The notes under the pieces: model-generated
The model's database searches: none
What the model saw: the letters and a program-made list of their open reading frames with translations, nothing else
What the model was told of the DNA's origin: nothing
Translations under genes and position numbers: made by a program
From: Bog-159 sp035499555
Lineage (GTDB): Bacteria; Acidobacteriota; Terriglobia; Bryobacterales; Bryobacteraceae
Assembly (NCBI GenBank): GCA_035499555.1
Contig: DATJYO010000065.1
Span: forward strand, 62,001 to 126,000
DNA: 64,000 nucleotides
Direction of reading: 5' to 3'
In this document: piece after piece, positions 49,180 through 57,534 of the stretch
Layout of the letters: the number at the start of each line of letters is the position of its first letter
How positions within the stretch are numbered: the stretch's first letter is position 1

Positions 49180-51010
49180 AGTGCGGCGGCTGAAACTGGT
49201 CCTTTGGATTCTGGCCGGCCTGGCGACCGCGGTGGCCTGCTCCCGCTTCATGTTCGGCCTGGGATCCACGACGAATCTGACGGATGCCACCCCCTGGGGT
49301 CTCTGGATCGGCTTCGACGTGATGAGCGGCGTGGCGCTGGCGGCGGGCGGCTTCATCGTCACCGCCACAGTCTACGTCTTTCGCCTGGAGAAGTTCCACG
49401 CCGTGGTACGGCCGGCGGTTCTGACTGCGTTTCTTGGATATGCGGCGGTGGTGGTAGGACTGTTGTTCGATCTGGGACTGCCGTGGAATATCTGGCACAT
49501 GATCGTGTTTTGGAATCCGCATTCGGCGCTGTTTGAAGTGGGCTGGTGCGTGATGCTGTACCTCACGGTTCTGGCCCTGGAGTTCTTCCCGGTGCCGGCC
49601 GAGGAGTTCGGCGCCCTGGCGCGCATCCGCGCCTTTCTGCTGCGTTTTCGGTTTCCGCTGGTGCTGGCCGGGATCGGACTTTCCACCCTGCACCAGTCGT
49701 CGCTCGGCTCGCTATACCTGATCATGCCGTACCGCTTGCATCCGCTTTGGTACACGCCGCTGCTTCCGCTGATGTTCCTGGTGTCGGCGATCGGGCTGGG
49801 CCTGATGATGGTGATCTTCGAGAGTCACTTCACGGCGTACTTGTATCGCCGGCAGCCGGAGACCGCCGTACTGGAGCGACTGGCGGCGGCCGGGCGTTGG
49901 GTGCTGATCCTATACCTGGCGCTGCGTTTCGGTGATCTGGCGGCGCGCGGCCGCCTCCCGGAGTTGATCTTCGGCGGCTGGCAGGCGGCGTTGTTCTGGG
50001 TGGAACTCGGAATGATGGCGGTGGCGCCCGCGCTCATCTTCAGCTGGCCGCGCCTTCGGGCTTCCCGGCCGGGCCAGTTCATGGCGGCTGGTCTGGGAAT
50101 CACGGGGGTGGTGCTGAACCGGATCGACGTCGGCGGCCTGGCGCATATGACCCGCGGCGCGGTGTATGTGCCTTCCTGGACCGAGGTCGCCCTTACGGCC
50201 GGCATCGTAGCCGGCGCCGCGCTGGCGTTCCTGTTCTTCGTGGAGCACTTCAAAGTTTGGGAAGAGCGGCCGGCCGATCCCGGCGCCGACCCTGTCCGCC
50301 TGCCGGAACTGGACCGGGTGGGCGCCACCTGGCTGGGCGCGCCGCACGTAGCCGCGCGTACCGTTTACTCACTGGCCTTTATCGTCGCCACCGCCCTGGG
50401 ATTCGCGCTGTTGACCCCGCATCCGGCCGCGGGCCGGGGCGTCGAGCGCGAAACTGCGCAGCGGGCCCGCGGCGGCGATATCCTGCGCATCGACGGCAAT
50501 CTCAACGGATTCGGCACGTCGTTCCCGCATCAGAAGCACATCGAAATGTGGGGAGGCAAAGCCTCCTGCCCGCGCTGCCATCACCTGAACCTGCCGCGCG
50601 ACCAGGCCAGCGGATGCTATCAGTGCCACCGCCAGATGTACACGATCAGCGACGCCTTCGGCCATGACTGGCACGCCGCACCCGACGGCGGGAAGCTATC
50701 CTGCGGTGAGTGTCATCCGCGGGGCCAGGCGCGCGCGGCCGCTACCGCCAAGCCTTGCGCGAAGTGCCACCGGGACCTGGTACCGGCATCCGCGATCTAC
50801 AAAGTTGCATCGTACGACGCCCGTGGCTACGTGGATGCCATGCACCAGCTTTGCGTCGGGTGTCATCGCCAGGAAGCGCCCAAGCGCGGCAAGCCGGACA
50901 TGGCCCGCTGCGCCTGGTGCCACAAGGACGTGCGCGGCTTCGTGGACATCGCGGGCAAGCCGGGGGCCGAGTGGAGCGCCGGCCGGGTCATTCTTCCGGC
51001 CGTGCGCTGA
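49172..51010 (+). CDS. Fusion of NrfD/HmcC-like quinone subunit with a hexaheme cytochrome c
   Basis: The 612-residue protein has about ten membrane helices (residues about 8-415). The HybB/HmcC-type signature TPWGLWIGFDVMSGVALAAGGF and the quinone-pocket block STLHQSSLGSLYLIMP are both present. A periplasmic C-terminal domain of about 190 residues follows, with six CXXCH sites: CPRCH, CYQCH, CGECH, CAKCH, CVGCH and CAWCH (about 470-585), of class III/c7 cytochrome style. In Dsr and Hmc systems the NrfD-like and cytochrome subunits (DsrP/DsrJ, HmcC/HmcA) are separate proteins. The domain would face the periplasm and exchange electrons with the quinone pool. Confidence 0.85.
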   Translation: MSRVRRLKLVLWILAGLATAVACSRFMFGLGSTTNLTDATPWGLWIGFDVMSGVALAAGGFIVTATVYVFRLEKFHAVVRPAVLTAFLGYAAVVVGLLFDLGLPWNIWHMIVFWNPHSALFEVGWCVMLYLTVLALEFFPVPAEEFGALARIRAFLLRFRFPLVLAGIGLSTLHQSSLGSLYLIMPYRLHPLWYTPLLPLMFLVSAIGLGLMMVIFESHFTAYLYRRQPETAVLERLAAAGRWVLILYLALRFGDLAARGRLPELIFGGWQAALFWVELGMMAVAPALIFSWPRLRASRPGQFMAAGLGITGVVLNRIDVGGLAHMTRGAVYVPSWTEVALTAGIVAGAALAFLFFVEHFKVWEERPADPGADPVRLPELDRVGATWLGAPHVAARTVYSLAFIVATALGFALLTPHPAAGRGVERETAQRARGGDILRIDGNLNGFGTSFPHQKHIEMWGGKASCPRCHHLNLPRDQASGCYQCHRQMYTISDAFGHDWHAAPDGGKLSCGECHPRGQARAAATAKPCAKCHRDLVPASAIYKVASYDARGYVDAMHQLCVGCHRQEAPKRGKPDMARCAWCHKDVRGFVDIAGKPGAEWSAGRVILPAVR

Positions 51011-51638
51011 CGCGATCGCCCAGCACTTTCCGGCGCAGCGCGGCCAGGGCGGCGCGGTCATTGCTGCGAATCATGCCGGCCATGCCGCCGCGGTAGAGAT
51101 CGCGCACGACGGCGCGTATGCGCGGACCATCCCAGCCGCGACTTACTAACTCGCGCCGTACGGCGCCGACGATACTTACTAAGTCGGCGTACTCTGCGCC
51201 GAACTGCGCGGCTAAGTCCTCCCGCATGACACTGGAGAGCGCGGGACATTGTCCTTCCGTCGAAACGGCGATAGTCAAGTCGCCGCGGCGTACCACGGCG
51301 GGCAGAGTGAAGGTGCACAGGGCGGGACGATCGACGACATTGACGAGGATGCCAAGCGACTGCGCATCCTGGGAGATCTGGGCGTTCAGTTCTTCATCAT
51401 CCGTGGCCGCGACGACCAGCATGGCGCCACGGAGATCGCCCGCGGTATAAGGGCGCAGAAGCACACGAATCCGCGCGGCGGCCGCCAGGTCCTCGATGGG
51501 CTGCGCGATCTCCGGCGCGATGACCGTCACCTCCGCGCGGCCCTCCAGGAGGTCGTGGACTTTGCGGGAGGCGATGGTACCTCCGCCGACAACAATGGCG
51601 GGACGGCCGGCGACGGTCAGGTTCACCAGATAACTCAT
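50988..51638 (-). CDS. cysG: Precorrin-2 dehydrogenase/sirohydrochlorin ferrochelatase (CysG N-terminal/Met8 type)
   Basis: The 216-residue product has the NAD-binding Rossmann motif (IVVGGGTIASRKVHDLLEG), VVAATDDEELNAQI, the siroheme-synthase block VNVVDRPALCTFTLPAVV and AVSTEGQCPALSSVMREDL. It makes the last steps of siroheme from precorrin-2. The methyltransferase half (CobA) is not fused; a separate cobA begins at 63874. It is the last gene of a dsrD-dsrN-cysG cluster and overlaps the end of the convergent NrfD-fusion gene by 23 bases. Siroheme is the cofactor of sulfite reductases. Confidence 0.9.
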   Translation of the reverse strand: MSYLVNLTVAGRPAIVVGGGTIASRKVHDLLEGRAEVTVIAPEIAQPIEDLAAAARIRVLLRPYTAGDLRGAMLVVAATDDEELNAQISQDAQSLGILVNVVDRPALCTFTLPAVVRRGDLTIAVSTEGQCPALSSVMREDLAAQFGAEYADLVSIVGAVRRELVSRGWDGPRIRAVVRDLYRGGMAGMIRSNDRAALAALRRKVLGDRVSARPEE

Positions 51639-51656
51639 GCTCTACCGGATATTATC

Positions 51657-53063
51657 CTAGACGAAGACGCCGGCGGTGCGTGCGGCGCTGATCATGCCGC
51701 GCGTCCATTCGGGCGTGCCCAGGGCGTGCAGGTGGGTATAAGCCGCGTAAACGTGGCCGGCCACCACTCCGTCGCGGCCGGAGCCCGATCCGCAGCCGCG
51801 CAGCACGGCGCAGGCACTGGCGACGGAATCCCCGTTTGAAAGGATTCTCGAATAATGGAACTCGTGGCCGCGCAGACGGGTGCCGATGGCGAAGAACGGA
51901 TTCCAACGATCCACCAGGAGCTCCGTGTAGCCGTGCCCCTGCGGCGTATCGCAGACCTCCACCTCGAACGGCAGCACACCGGCCATAGCGAACTTGGCGC
52001 CGCGCCAGGTGAGCGCGTGCGAGAGCAGCATCAGGCCACCGCATTCGGCATAGACCGGCAGTCCCGCCCGCGCGGCTTCGCGGATCGAAGCCAGCAGGCT
52101 CGAGTTCTCCGAAAGCGCCCGGGCATGGGTCTCGGGGAAGCCGCCGCCGATGTACAGCGCGTCGAGCCCGGCGGGCAGCAGCGCCGCGTTCAGCGCCGAG
52201 ATCGGAACCAGCCGGGCGCCCGCGGCCTCCAGCGACTCCAGGTTTTCCGGATAGTAGAAGCTGAACGCGGAGTCGTTCAGGTAGCCGATCGCGAGGCCGG
52301 TCCCATCGCAACGGCTCGATAACGGCGGCGGCGGAGCGGGAACCAGGGGGGCTTGCCGGGCAGTCTCCAGCACGCGGTCGAAGTCCACATGGCGCGATAC
52401 GAGCTCCGATAAGTTGCGGTTCAGGAGTTGGTGCTCCCGATGCTCTTGCGGGGTAATCAGGCCGAGGTGCCGCGTGGAGAGCAAGGTACCCGGCGCGGCG
52501 CGCGGAACCATTCCCAGCACCGGTATGCCGCAGACGGATTCGATGGCTTCCCGCACCAGGCGTGCGTGCCGGCGCCCGGCAACCTGATTGACGATCACCC
52601 CGGCGATCCAAAGAGCGGGATCGAGTTTCTGGCAGCCCAGCACCAGGGCGGCGGTCGTGCGCGTCACCTTGGTGGCGTCGAGCACCAGGACTACCGGAGC
52701 GTTCAGGGCCTTGGCCAGTTCCGCGGTGCTGTGCGTGCCCTGCGCATCCAGGCCGTCGTAAAGGCCCCGATTCCCTTCGACCAGGTTCAGACCTCCGGCG
52801 ACGCCATGCCGCGCAAAGGAATGCGCGACGGCGTCGAAGCCCATCAGGTGCGAGTCCAGATTCCGCGCCGGTCTACCGGAGGCCCATCCGAGCCAGGCGG
52901 CATCGATGTAATCCGGACCCTTCTTGAAGGCGCGCACCGGGAGTTTCCGGCGTCCTGCTTCCAGCAACAACGCCAGTGAGACGAGAGTCTTGCCCGACTC
53001 TCCCGAAAGTCCGGCGACCACCAGGCGTGGCATGGCCGCCGCTGCCGCCGCCGTGCTTTCCAC
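51657..53063 (-). CDS. dsrN: CbiA-type amidotransferase, DsrN (siroheme amidase)-like
   Basis: The 468-residue product has an N-terminal ATP-binding P-loop-like domain (LVVAGLSGESGKTLVSLALLL, FKKGPDYID, EGNRGLYDG). A C-terminal class I glutamine amidotransferase domain follows, with the catalytic Cys in YAECGGLM and GHEFHYS. This is the cobyrinate a,c-diamide synthase family. Because it lies between a dsrD-like and a siroheme-synthase gene, and no cobalamin operon is visible, DsrN, which amidates siroheme for dissimilatory sulfite reductase, is the best reading. CbiA proper remains possible. GTG start at 53063. Confidence 0.8.
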   Translation of the reverse strand: MESTAAAAAAMPRLVVAGLSGESGKTLVSLALLLEAGRRKLPVRAFKKGPDYIDAAWLGWASGRPARNLDSHLMGFDAVAHSFARHGVAGGLNLVEGNRGLYDGLDAQGTHSTAELAKALNAPVVLVLDATKVTRTTAALVLGCQKLDPALWIAGVIVNQVAGRRHARLVREAIESVCGIPVLGMVPRAAPGTLLSTRHLGLITPQEHREHQLLNRNLSELVSRHVDFDRVLETARQAPLVPAPPPPLSSRCDGTGLAIGYLNDSAFSFYYPENLESLEAAGARLVPISALNAALLPAGLDALYIGGGFPETHARALSENSSLLASIREAARAGLPVYAECGGLMLLSHALTWRGAKFAMAGVLPFEVEVCDTPQGHGYTELLVDRWNPFFAIGTRLRGHEFHYSRILSNGDSVASACAVLRGCGSGSGRDGVVAGHVYAAYTHLHALGTPEWTRGMISAARTAGVFV

Positions 53064-53069
53064 GCTATT

Positions 53070-53309
53070 TCAATCGCCTTGTTTAGGCGGAAGCTGAATG
53101 TAGGAACCTCCCAGATAGCTGTAGACACAGCGTCCGGAATCGATCAGCAGGCGGATGGCGTGCTTGCAATCGTCTTTGCTGCAGGCCGCTTCGCCGTGTT
53201 TGGCGATCATTTCTTTAGTGAGATCGCCGGCTTTCAAATTCCGTTTCCCGGCGTATTGGGAGATGAGCGCGTACATCTCGTCGGCAAGCGCTTCGACAGT
53301 AATCACCAT
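53070..53309 (-). CDS. dsrD: DsrD-like small winged-helix protein
   Basis: The 79-residue product has the size of DsrD (about 78 residues) and a predicted winged-helix layout. An N-terminal helix (ALADEMYALISQYAG) leads to a recognition-type helix (CKHAIRLLIDSGRCVYSYLG) and then a glycine-rich wing (GGSYIQLP), which parallels the end of known DsrD sequences. DsrD activates dissimilatory sulfite reductase and is regarded as a marker of the reductive pathway. Two cysteines lie in AACSKDDC. The neighbour is dsrN-like, seven bases downstream. ATG 53309 has GAGG ten bases upstream. The assignment needs an HMM check. Confidence 0.65.
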   Translation of the reverse strand: MVITVEALADEMYALISQYAGKRNLKAGDLTKEMIAKHGEAACSKDDCKHAIRLLIDSGRCVYSYLGGSYIQLPPKQGD

Positions 53310-53351
53310 GATGTGCTGGCCTCTTTCCAAAACAGATATCAAGGTCCAATT

Positions 53352-53382
53352 ACATACTATGTGCGTGCATGGTTTTGGTCAA
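53352..53382 (-). promoter_or_regulatory. Promoter and palindrome of the dsrD-dsrN-cysG unit
   Basis: On the - strand, TTGACC (53382-53377) and TAGTAT (53359-53354) are 17 bases apart, a near-ideal sigma70 promoter about 40 bases before the dsrD-like ATG. The -10 box lies within the palindrome ACATA-C-TATGT (53352-53362). It also forms part of the 14-base motif shared with the sat upstream region. Confidence 0.6.
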
Positions 53383-53701
53383 GCAGGGGAGCGATTTTGC
53401 GAATCTCCAGCAGGGCGGGGGACTGATGCAGAATGCCGGTGATGCGCACGGCGCGGCCCGCGTAAGGGCGCACGGCCGGCGTATCGCTGAGCACGTAGCT
53501 GGCGCCTTCGGTGTGCAGCACGAAGCGGCCTCGCATCGGTTGGGCCGCAATGGTGCCGGTCACTGTTACGGGGCGGCTGTCCACGGCGCGTGCCACGGCG
53601 TCGCCGGCAGGCGAAAACAGCCGGTTCAAACCGAATGAGCAGAGTAAGACGGCCGCGAAGACGGCTGTCATTACACGCCACGGATGTGGATTGCCGCGCA
53701 T
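53357..53701 (-). CDS. Small membrane-anchored protein, OB-like (DUF5818-like)
   Basis: The 114-residue product has a basic N-terminus, one membrane helix (VMTAVFAAVLLCSFGLNRLF) and a small beta-rich domain (RPVTVTGTIAAQPMRGRFVL, AGRAVRITGILH). This is the pattern of small OB-fold proteins such as the DUF5818 group common in Acidobacteriota. It lies between the beta-lactamase-family gene and the dsrD-like gene on the same strand; the dsrD promoter overlaps its 3' end. The start at 53701 is chosen because the upstream open frame overlaps the next gene as a shadow. The function is unknown. Confidence 0.5.
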   Translation of the reverse strand: MRGNPHPWRVMTAVFAAVLLCSFGLNRLFSPAGDAVARAVDSRPVTVTGTIAAQPMRGRFVLHTEGASYVLSDTPAVRPYAGRAVRITGILHQSPALLEIRKIAPLLDQNHART

Positions 53702-53736
53702 TGCTTGGACTACGAGATCCCCAGTAAAGATCAATT

Positions 53737-54882
53737 CTATTTTAGCGTAGGATCGGCATAGACCGCACGGCGAACCCGCGCCGGGAACTGGCCCGATACG
53801 CCTTCCACAGCCGTGTTGGTGAGGGCCACGACCGTTAGATCCTTTCGCCGATCGACAAACCAGGTGTGCCCGTAGACACCGCCCCAGCCGAATGTCCCGG
53901 CCGATTGCGGCGTCTCGGTCAAGGCGGGATCCATCACTACCGAAAGGCCAAATCCGAACGCCACGCCCGGCGCCGGACCCAGGCCGCCGGTCTGGTTCGC
54001 GGTCATCGCCTCTACACTCGGTCCGGACAGAATCGGACGGCCGCCGGCGCGCAACGCTTCCAGGAATCGTGCGAAATCGAGCGCTGTCCCCACCATGCCG
54101 CATCCGCCCGACGGATAGGAGCCGGGATGCAACGTCCGGGAAGGCGCAAAACGAATCGATCCGGGCCCGTACGCCATCTTGACCACCTGCAGACCCGCCA
54201 TGCGCACCGGCTCCGGAGATCCGTCCGCGTAGGGGACCGCCAAGCGCGTGGGATCGGTGACTGTAAAGCCGGTGTCGTGAATTCCCAGCGGCATACTTAC
54301 GAATCGGCGCACCGCCTCGGGCAGCGTACCGCCGCTGGCCCTGGCGATCACTTCTCCGAGCACATCGTGCGCCACCGAGTAGCCCCATGCGGCGCCAGGT
54401 TGATAAGCCAGGGGAACAGACGCTATTCGTTGCAGGTTCTCGTGGATGGAAAGTCCCGGCTGATCCAAGCCATCGGAGACGTTGGCTCTGTGGTAGGGAC
54501 CATCGTCCGGTTCGAGGAACCCATACCCGAGGCCGGCGGTGTGATTCAGGAGTTGGCGCACCGTGATTTCGGGCTTAGTGCCGTCCGGCAGCGGCGGTTG
54601 AAACTCGGGAATCCACTGCGAGACGTTATCGTCCAGATGCAGTGTTCCCTGCTCGGCCATCGCCAGAACGGCGGCCGAAACCATCGGCTTCGACAACGAC
54701 GAGAGGCGGAAGATGTGGCCCGGGCGCATGGCGATTCCGGCTTCCCGGTCCGCGAGTCCGGCGGCTCGCCGGTACACCGGTTCGCCTTTGTGCGATACCA
54801 GAACTACGGTTCCCACGATGCGCCGCTCCGCGATCGCCTGGTCGATTGCCGAGTCGAGTTTCCGTGCGTCGAACATCGCCAT
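53737..54882 (-). CDS. Serine hydrolase, beta-lactamase/class C (EstB) family
   Basis: The 381-residue product has the class C beta-lactamase fold motifs: S-x-x-K in RLSSLSKPM (nucleophile Ser), the Tyr motif in AWGYSVAHDVLGEV and the HT-type motif YGHTWFV near the C-terminus. The absence of a signal peptide argues for an EstB-like esterase or peptidase in the cytoplasm rather than antibiotic resistance. It lies on the - strand 22 bases after the PEP-synthase-like gene. The link to sulfur metabolism is unclear. Confidence 0.85.
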   Translation of the reverse strand: MAMFDARKLDSAIDQAIAERRIVGTVVLVSHKGEPVYRRAAGLADREAGIAMRPGHIFRLSSLSKPMVSAAVLAMAEQGTLHLDDNVSQWIPEFQPPLPDGTKPEITVRQLLNHTAGLGYGFLEPDDGPYHRANVSDGLDQPGLSIHENLQRIASVPLAYQPGAAWGYSVAHDVLGEVIARASGGTLPEAVRRFVSMPLGIHDTGFTVTDPTRLAVPYADGSPEPVRMAGLQVVKMAYGPGSIRFAPSRTLHPGSYPSGGCGMVGTALDFARFLEALRAGGRPILSGPSVEAMTANQTGGLGPAPGVAFGFGLSVVMDPALTETPQSAGTFGWGGVYGHTWFVDRRKDLTVVALTNTAVEGVSGQFPARVRRAVYADPTLK

Positions 54883-54903
54883 CTCTTTTTGTCGTCTGGT
54901 TGC

Positions 54904-57480
54904 TCACGAACGCTGACCGGCGATGTTCTCGTCCGTCCGCGGCCCGGCAGAGTCGGCGGTGAACTTATAATTGCCGGACAGAAACTGATCGGCGTACCAG
55001 TTCATCATCTCACGGCTGTTCATGTACATATCGAGCTGGCTGGAGCAGGCGATCAGGCGGCCCAGGATGTCGAGGCGCTCCGCAGTCTGATCGGCGGGCG
55101 CTTTGCGAAACCAGGCGTTGACCAGGTCCCCGCGGCGATCCGCGCGGAAACCGTGGCGGGTCAGGCAGCGTTCCAGGAAACAGGCGCGCAGGCTGCGCCG
55201 ATTGCGGGACGCCCCGCCGCCTTCGAAGCGGAAAGAGATGTAGTTGTTGCCGGGAGTATCGGAGAGGCAGGCATCCACCAGGCTGTAGTGATACGCCAGG
55301 CGGGAGTTCAGGTTCATGTACTCGGCCGCCACCAGCAGATAGCTTTTTTCGCCCAGGGCGCGCATGCCGCCGGATTGCGGTGTGAGCGCATTGGCCAGGA
55401 CCGAGGCCAGATCGCCGACGCTGGCCGGCATTTCCCGCAGCCAGGTCACGCCCGGATGGCTGACGCCCTTCCACAACGCCTGGAAGGGCCGCGACACGAT
55501 CTCCGCCGGCTTGACGCGGCGCACGGCGCCATCGAGCGGCGCCAGGCCGCCGCCCAGATCGAGCACCGAAACATTCAACGGGAGCGGCGTATCCAGCGAT
55601 CGCGCGGAGTGAGCGCTGCGCTCCAACTCCCGGTCGTTGACTTCGAACATCGCCTCGATGGCTTTCTCGTGGCAGTATCGCAGAATGTCGTGCGCCGACT
55701 TGCAGCCCGCCGGGCGGAAATTGTGCGCATTGGGGTCCAGCAGGTTGAGCGTGAGCAGCCGGTTGCTGATCGGGTCGCCGGCGCGTTCGCGGTAGCGCTC
55801 CGTGATGGACGCTTCCTTGCGCACCGGAGGCCACAGGACTCCGGGATAAAGGCGGGCTTGCACCGCGTCCAGGCTGACGGGATCGCCGGTAGCCAGCTTC
55901 TCGAAGGCGCCGGTCATCTGAAAGACGGAGGGAATCTGAAACTCGCGCAGCAGCGCCGCGGCGTGCCCCGCGATATTCCCCCATTCCGCTACCAGTCCGG
56001 CGATGCGGGGAAAGACTTCCACGATCTCGGGCGAGGGTTTGCGGATGAAAACGATCGCGCCGGAGGGGGCGCTGCCAATGTTCTGAATCTCGTCCACCAG
56101 GAACGCTTTCCCGGATGTCTGGCCCGGATACACCGTGCGGCCGCCGGCGAGCAGCGGTTCGCTCTTGGTGCGGGCGCGGGACTTGCTCTGGGAGGATTCG
56201 GCATTCACTAACTGGCGCGACTGCACCACCCAGAACTTGCCATCGCGGTCCAAAACCCATTCGACATCCTGAGGAGTATGGAAGTGGTCTTCCAGGCGGA
56301 CGCCCCATTCGGCCAGAGTCCGCAGGCCTTCGTCGGGCAGGCTGGACTCGTCCTGCGCGCCAGGCCCCAGCGGGACATAGGCAACGCCTCCGCCGTCCTG
56401 GAGCACCAGTTCCTCCTGCTTGCGGACCAGGCTGCGCTCGACGACGTCGTGCGGCCGGGAGCGCGAGACCCGGTACAGGTCGGCGGGCACCCGGCCGCTG
56501 GCGATCTCCTGGCCGAGGCCCTTAGTGGCGGTGATCCACAGTGTTTTGCTCTTGGGATCGGCCGGATCGCGGGTATACATGATGCCGGCGGCGCGCGCGG
56601 GAACCATCATCAGGAACAGGGCGGCCATGGGATTGTCCACCTCCAGCAGGCCGGTCGAAAGCCGATAGGCCAGCGCGCGCTCGTTGAAGCGCGCGGCGAT
56701 GACCTGCTTATAGGCATCCAGGGCCTGCTCCAAGGGCACGTTGAGCAGACTGAGAAACTGTCCGGCGTAGGATCGCGCGCCACCCTCGGCGCGGCCGCTG
56801 GAACGCACCGCCACCGAGCCGCCTTTGCTCAGCAAAGCCTCCGCGCGCGCGGTTATGGCCACCTCGACCACCCGCGGCAGCGGAAGCTCCAACGCCCGGC
56901 GCGTGAGCATCGCCGAGACGCGATGGATGGCTTCCAGATCGTTGGGATCCAACTCCCGCGTGGCGTCGCGGACTTCTTCCCAAAGAGCGAGTCCGCAATA
57001 CTGGCGGTACGCTTCGGTGGTCAGGACAAAACCTTCCGGTACCGGCAGTCCCATCTTGTTGCGGATCTCGCCGAGCATGGCCGCCTTGCTGCCCGCCTCC
57101 CCTTCCGAGCCGGCATGTAATTCCGAGAGCCAGGCCGAGATGCGTGGACGGCTCATCTCGCCGAGCGAGGCGGCGTAGCGCTCCACTTCCTGCCGCTGAG
57201 AGGCGAGCGCCGCCGACAGCGCGGACTGGCGCAGTCCGGTGAGCCGCTCCAGGGCGTCGATCACGCCGCCCACACGGCTGAAGATGGTGCCGATGCGGTC
57301 GCCCAGCACATCCTGGCGCGGCGGCACGTATTGCAGATCGTCCTGCAGCCCGGCCATGAGTTCCAGGGATTCGTTATTGACGGCCAGCAGCTCGCGAAAG
57401 CTGGCGTATCGCGCGCGCACCCGTTCGGCAGCGCCGTCCGGCGCCTCCTGCCGATGATCCTTCGATCGCAGCCACTGCAT
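54904..57480 (-). CDS. PEP/pyruvate-binding (PEP synthase/PPDK-like) protein
   Basis: The 858-residue product has an N-terminal helical part (about residues 15-115). A PPDK_N ATP-grasp domain follows (about 130-430, GSKAAMLGEIRNKMGLPVPEGFVL, SVAVRSSGRAEGGARSYAGQF, QDVEWVLDRDGKFWVVQSRQL), then a swivelling phosphohistidine-type domain with EWGNIAGHAAALLREFQIPS. The remaining roughly 300 residues do not look like the PEP/pyruvate TIM barrel, so this is not a normal PEP synthase. The ATG at 57480 is preferred over one eight codons upstream. The gene follows the TauE/TIGR02186 cluster on the same strand. The substrate is unknown. Confidence 0.8.
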   Translation of the reverse strand: MQWLRSKDHRQEAPDGAAERVRARYASFRELLAVNNESLELMAGLQDDLQYVPPRQDVLGDRIGTIFSRVGGVIDALERLTGLRQSALSAALASQRQEVERYAASLGEMSRPRISAWLSELHAGSEGEAGSKAAMLGEIRNKMGLPVPEGFVLTTEAYRQYCGLALWEEVRDATRELDPNDLEAIHRVSAMLTRRALELPLPRVVEVAITARAEALLSKGGSVAVRSSGRAEGGARSYAGQFLSLLNVPLEQALDAYKQVIAARFNERALAYRLSTGLLEVDNPMAALFLMMVPARAAGIMYTRDPADPKSKTLWITATKGLGQEIASGRVPADLYRVSRSRPHDVVERSLVRKQEELVLQDGGGVAYVPLGPGAQDESSLPDEGLRTLAEWGVRLEDHFHTPQDVEWVLDRDGKFWVVQSRQLVNAESSQSKSRARTKSEPLLAGGRTVYPGQTSGKAFLVDEIQNIGSAPSGAIVFIRKPSPEIVEVFPRIAGLVAEWGNIAGHAAALLREFQIPSVFQMTGAFEKLATGDPVSLDAVQARLYPGVLWPPVRKEASITERYRERAGDPISNRLLTLNLLDPNAHNFRPAGCKSAHDILRYCHEKAIEAMFEVNDRELERSAHSARSLDTPLPLNVSVLDLGGGLAPLDGAVRRVKPAEIVSRPFQALWKGVSHPGVTWLREMPASVGDLASVLANALTPQSGGMRALGEKSYLLVAAEYMNLNSRLAYHYSLVDACLSDTPGNNYISFRFEGGGASRNRRSLRACFLERCLTRHGFRADRRGDLVNAWFRKAPADQTAERLDILGRLIACSSQLDMYMNSREMMNWYADQFLSGNYKFTADSAGPRTDENIAGQRS

Positions 57481-57534
57481 ATGATCAGAACCGCCTATAG
57501 ACAATATCGCGCGGCACGCAGGTCCCCGGCACGA

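Noticed and set aside
53737..54882. Beta-lactamase-family protein as an antibiotic resistance gene
   Set aside because: It lacks a signal peptide and resembles class C-like esterases and peptidases, so resistance cannot be inferred.
53866..56211. A 781-codon open frame antisense to the beta-lactamase-family and PPDK-like genes
   Set aside because: It is a shadow of two genes with clear motifs and has no recognisable features.
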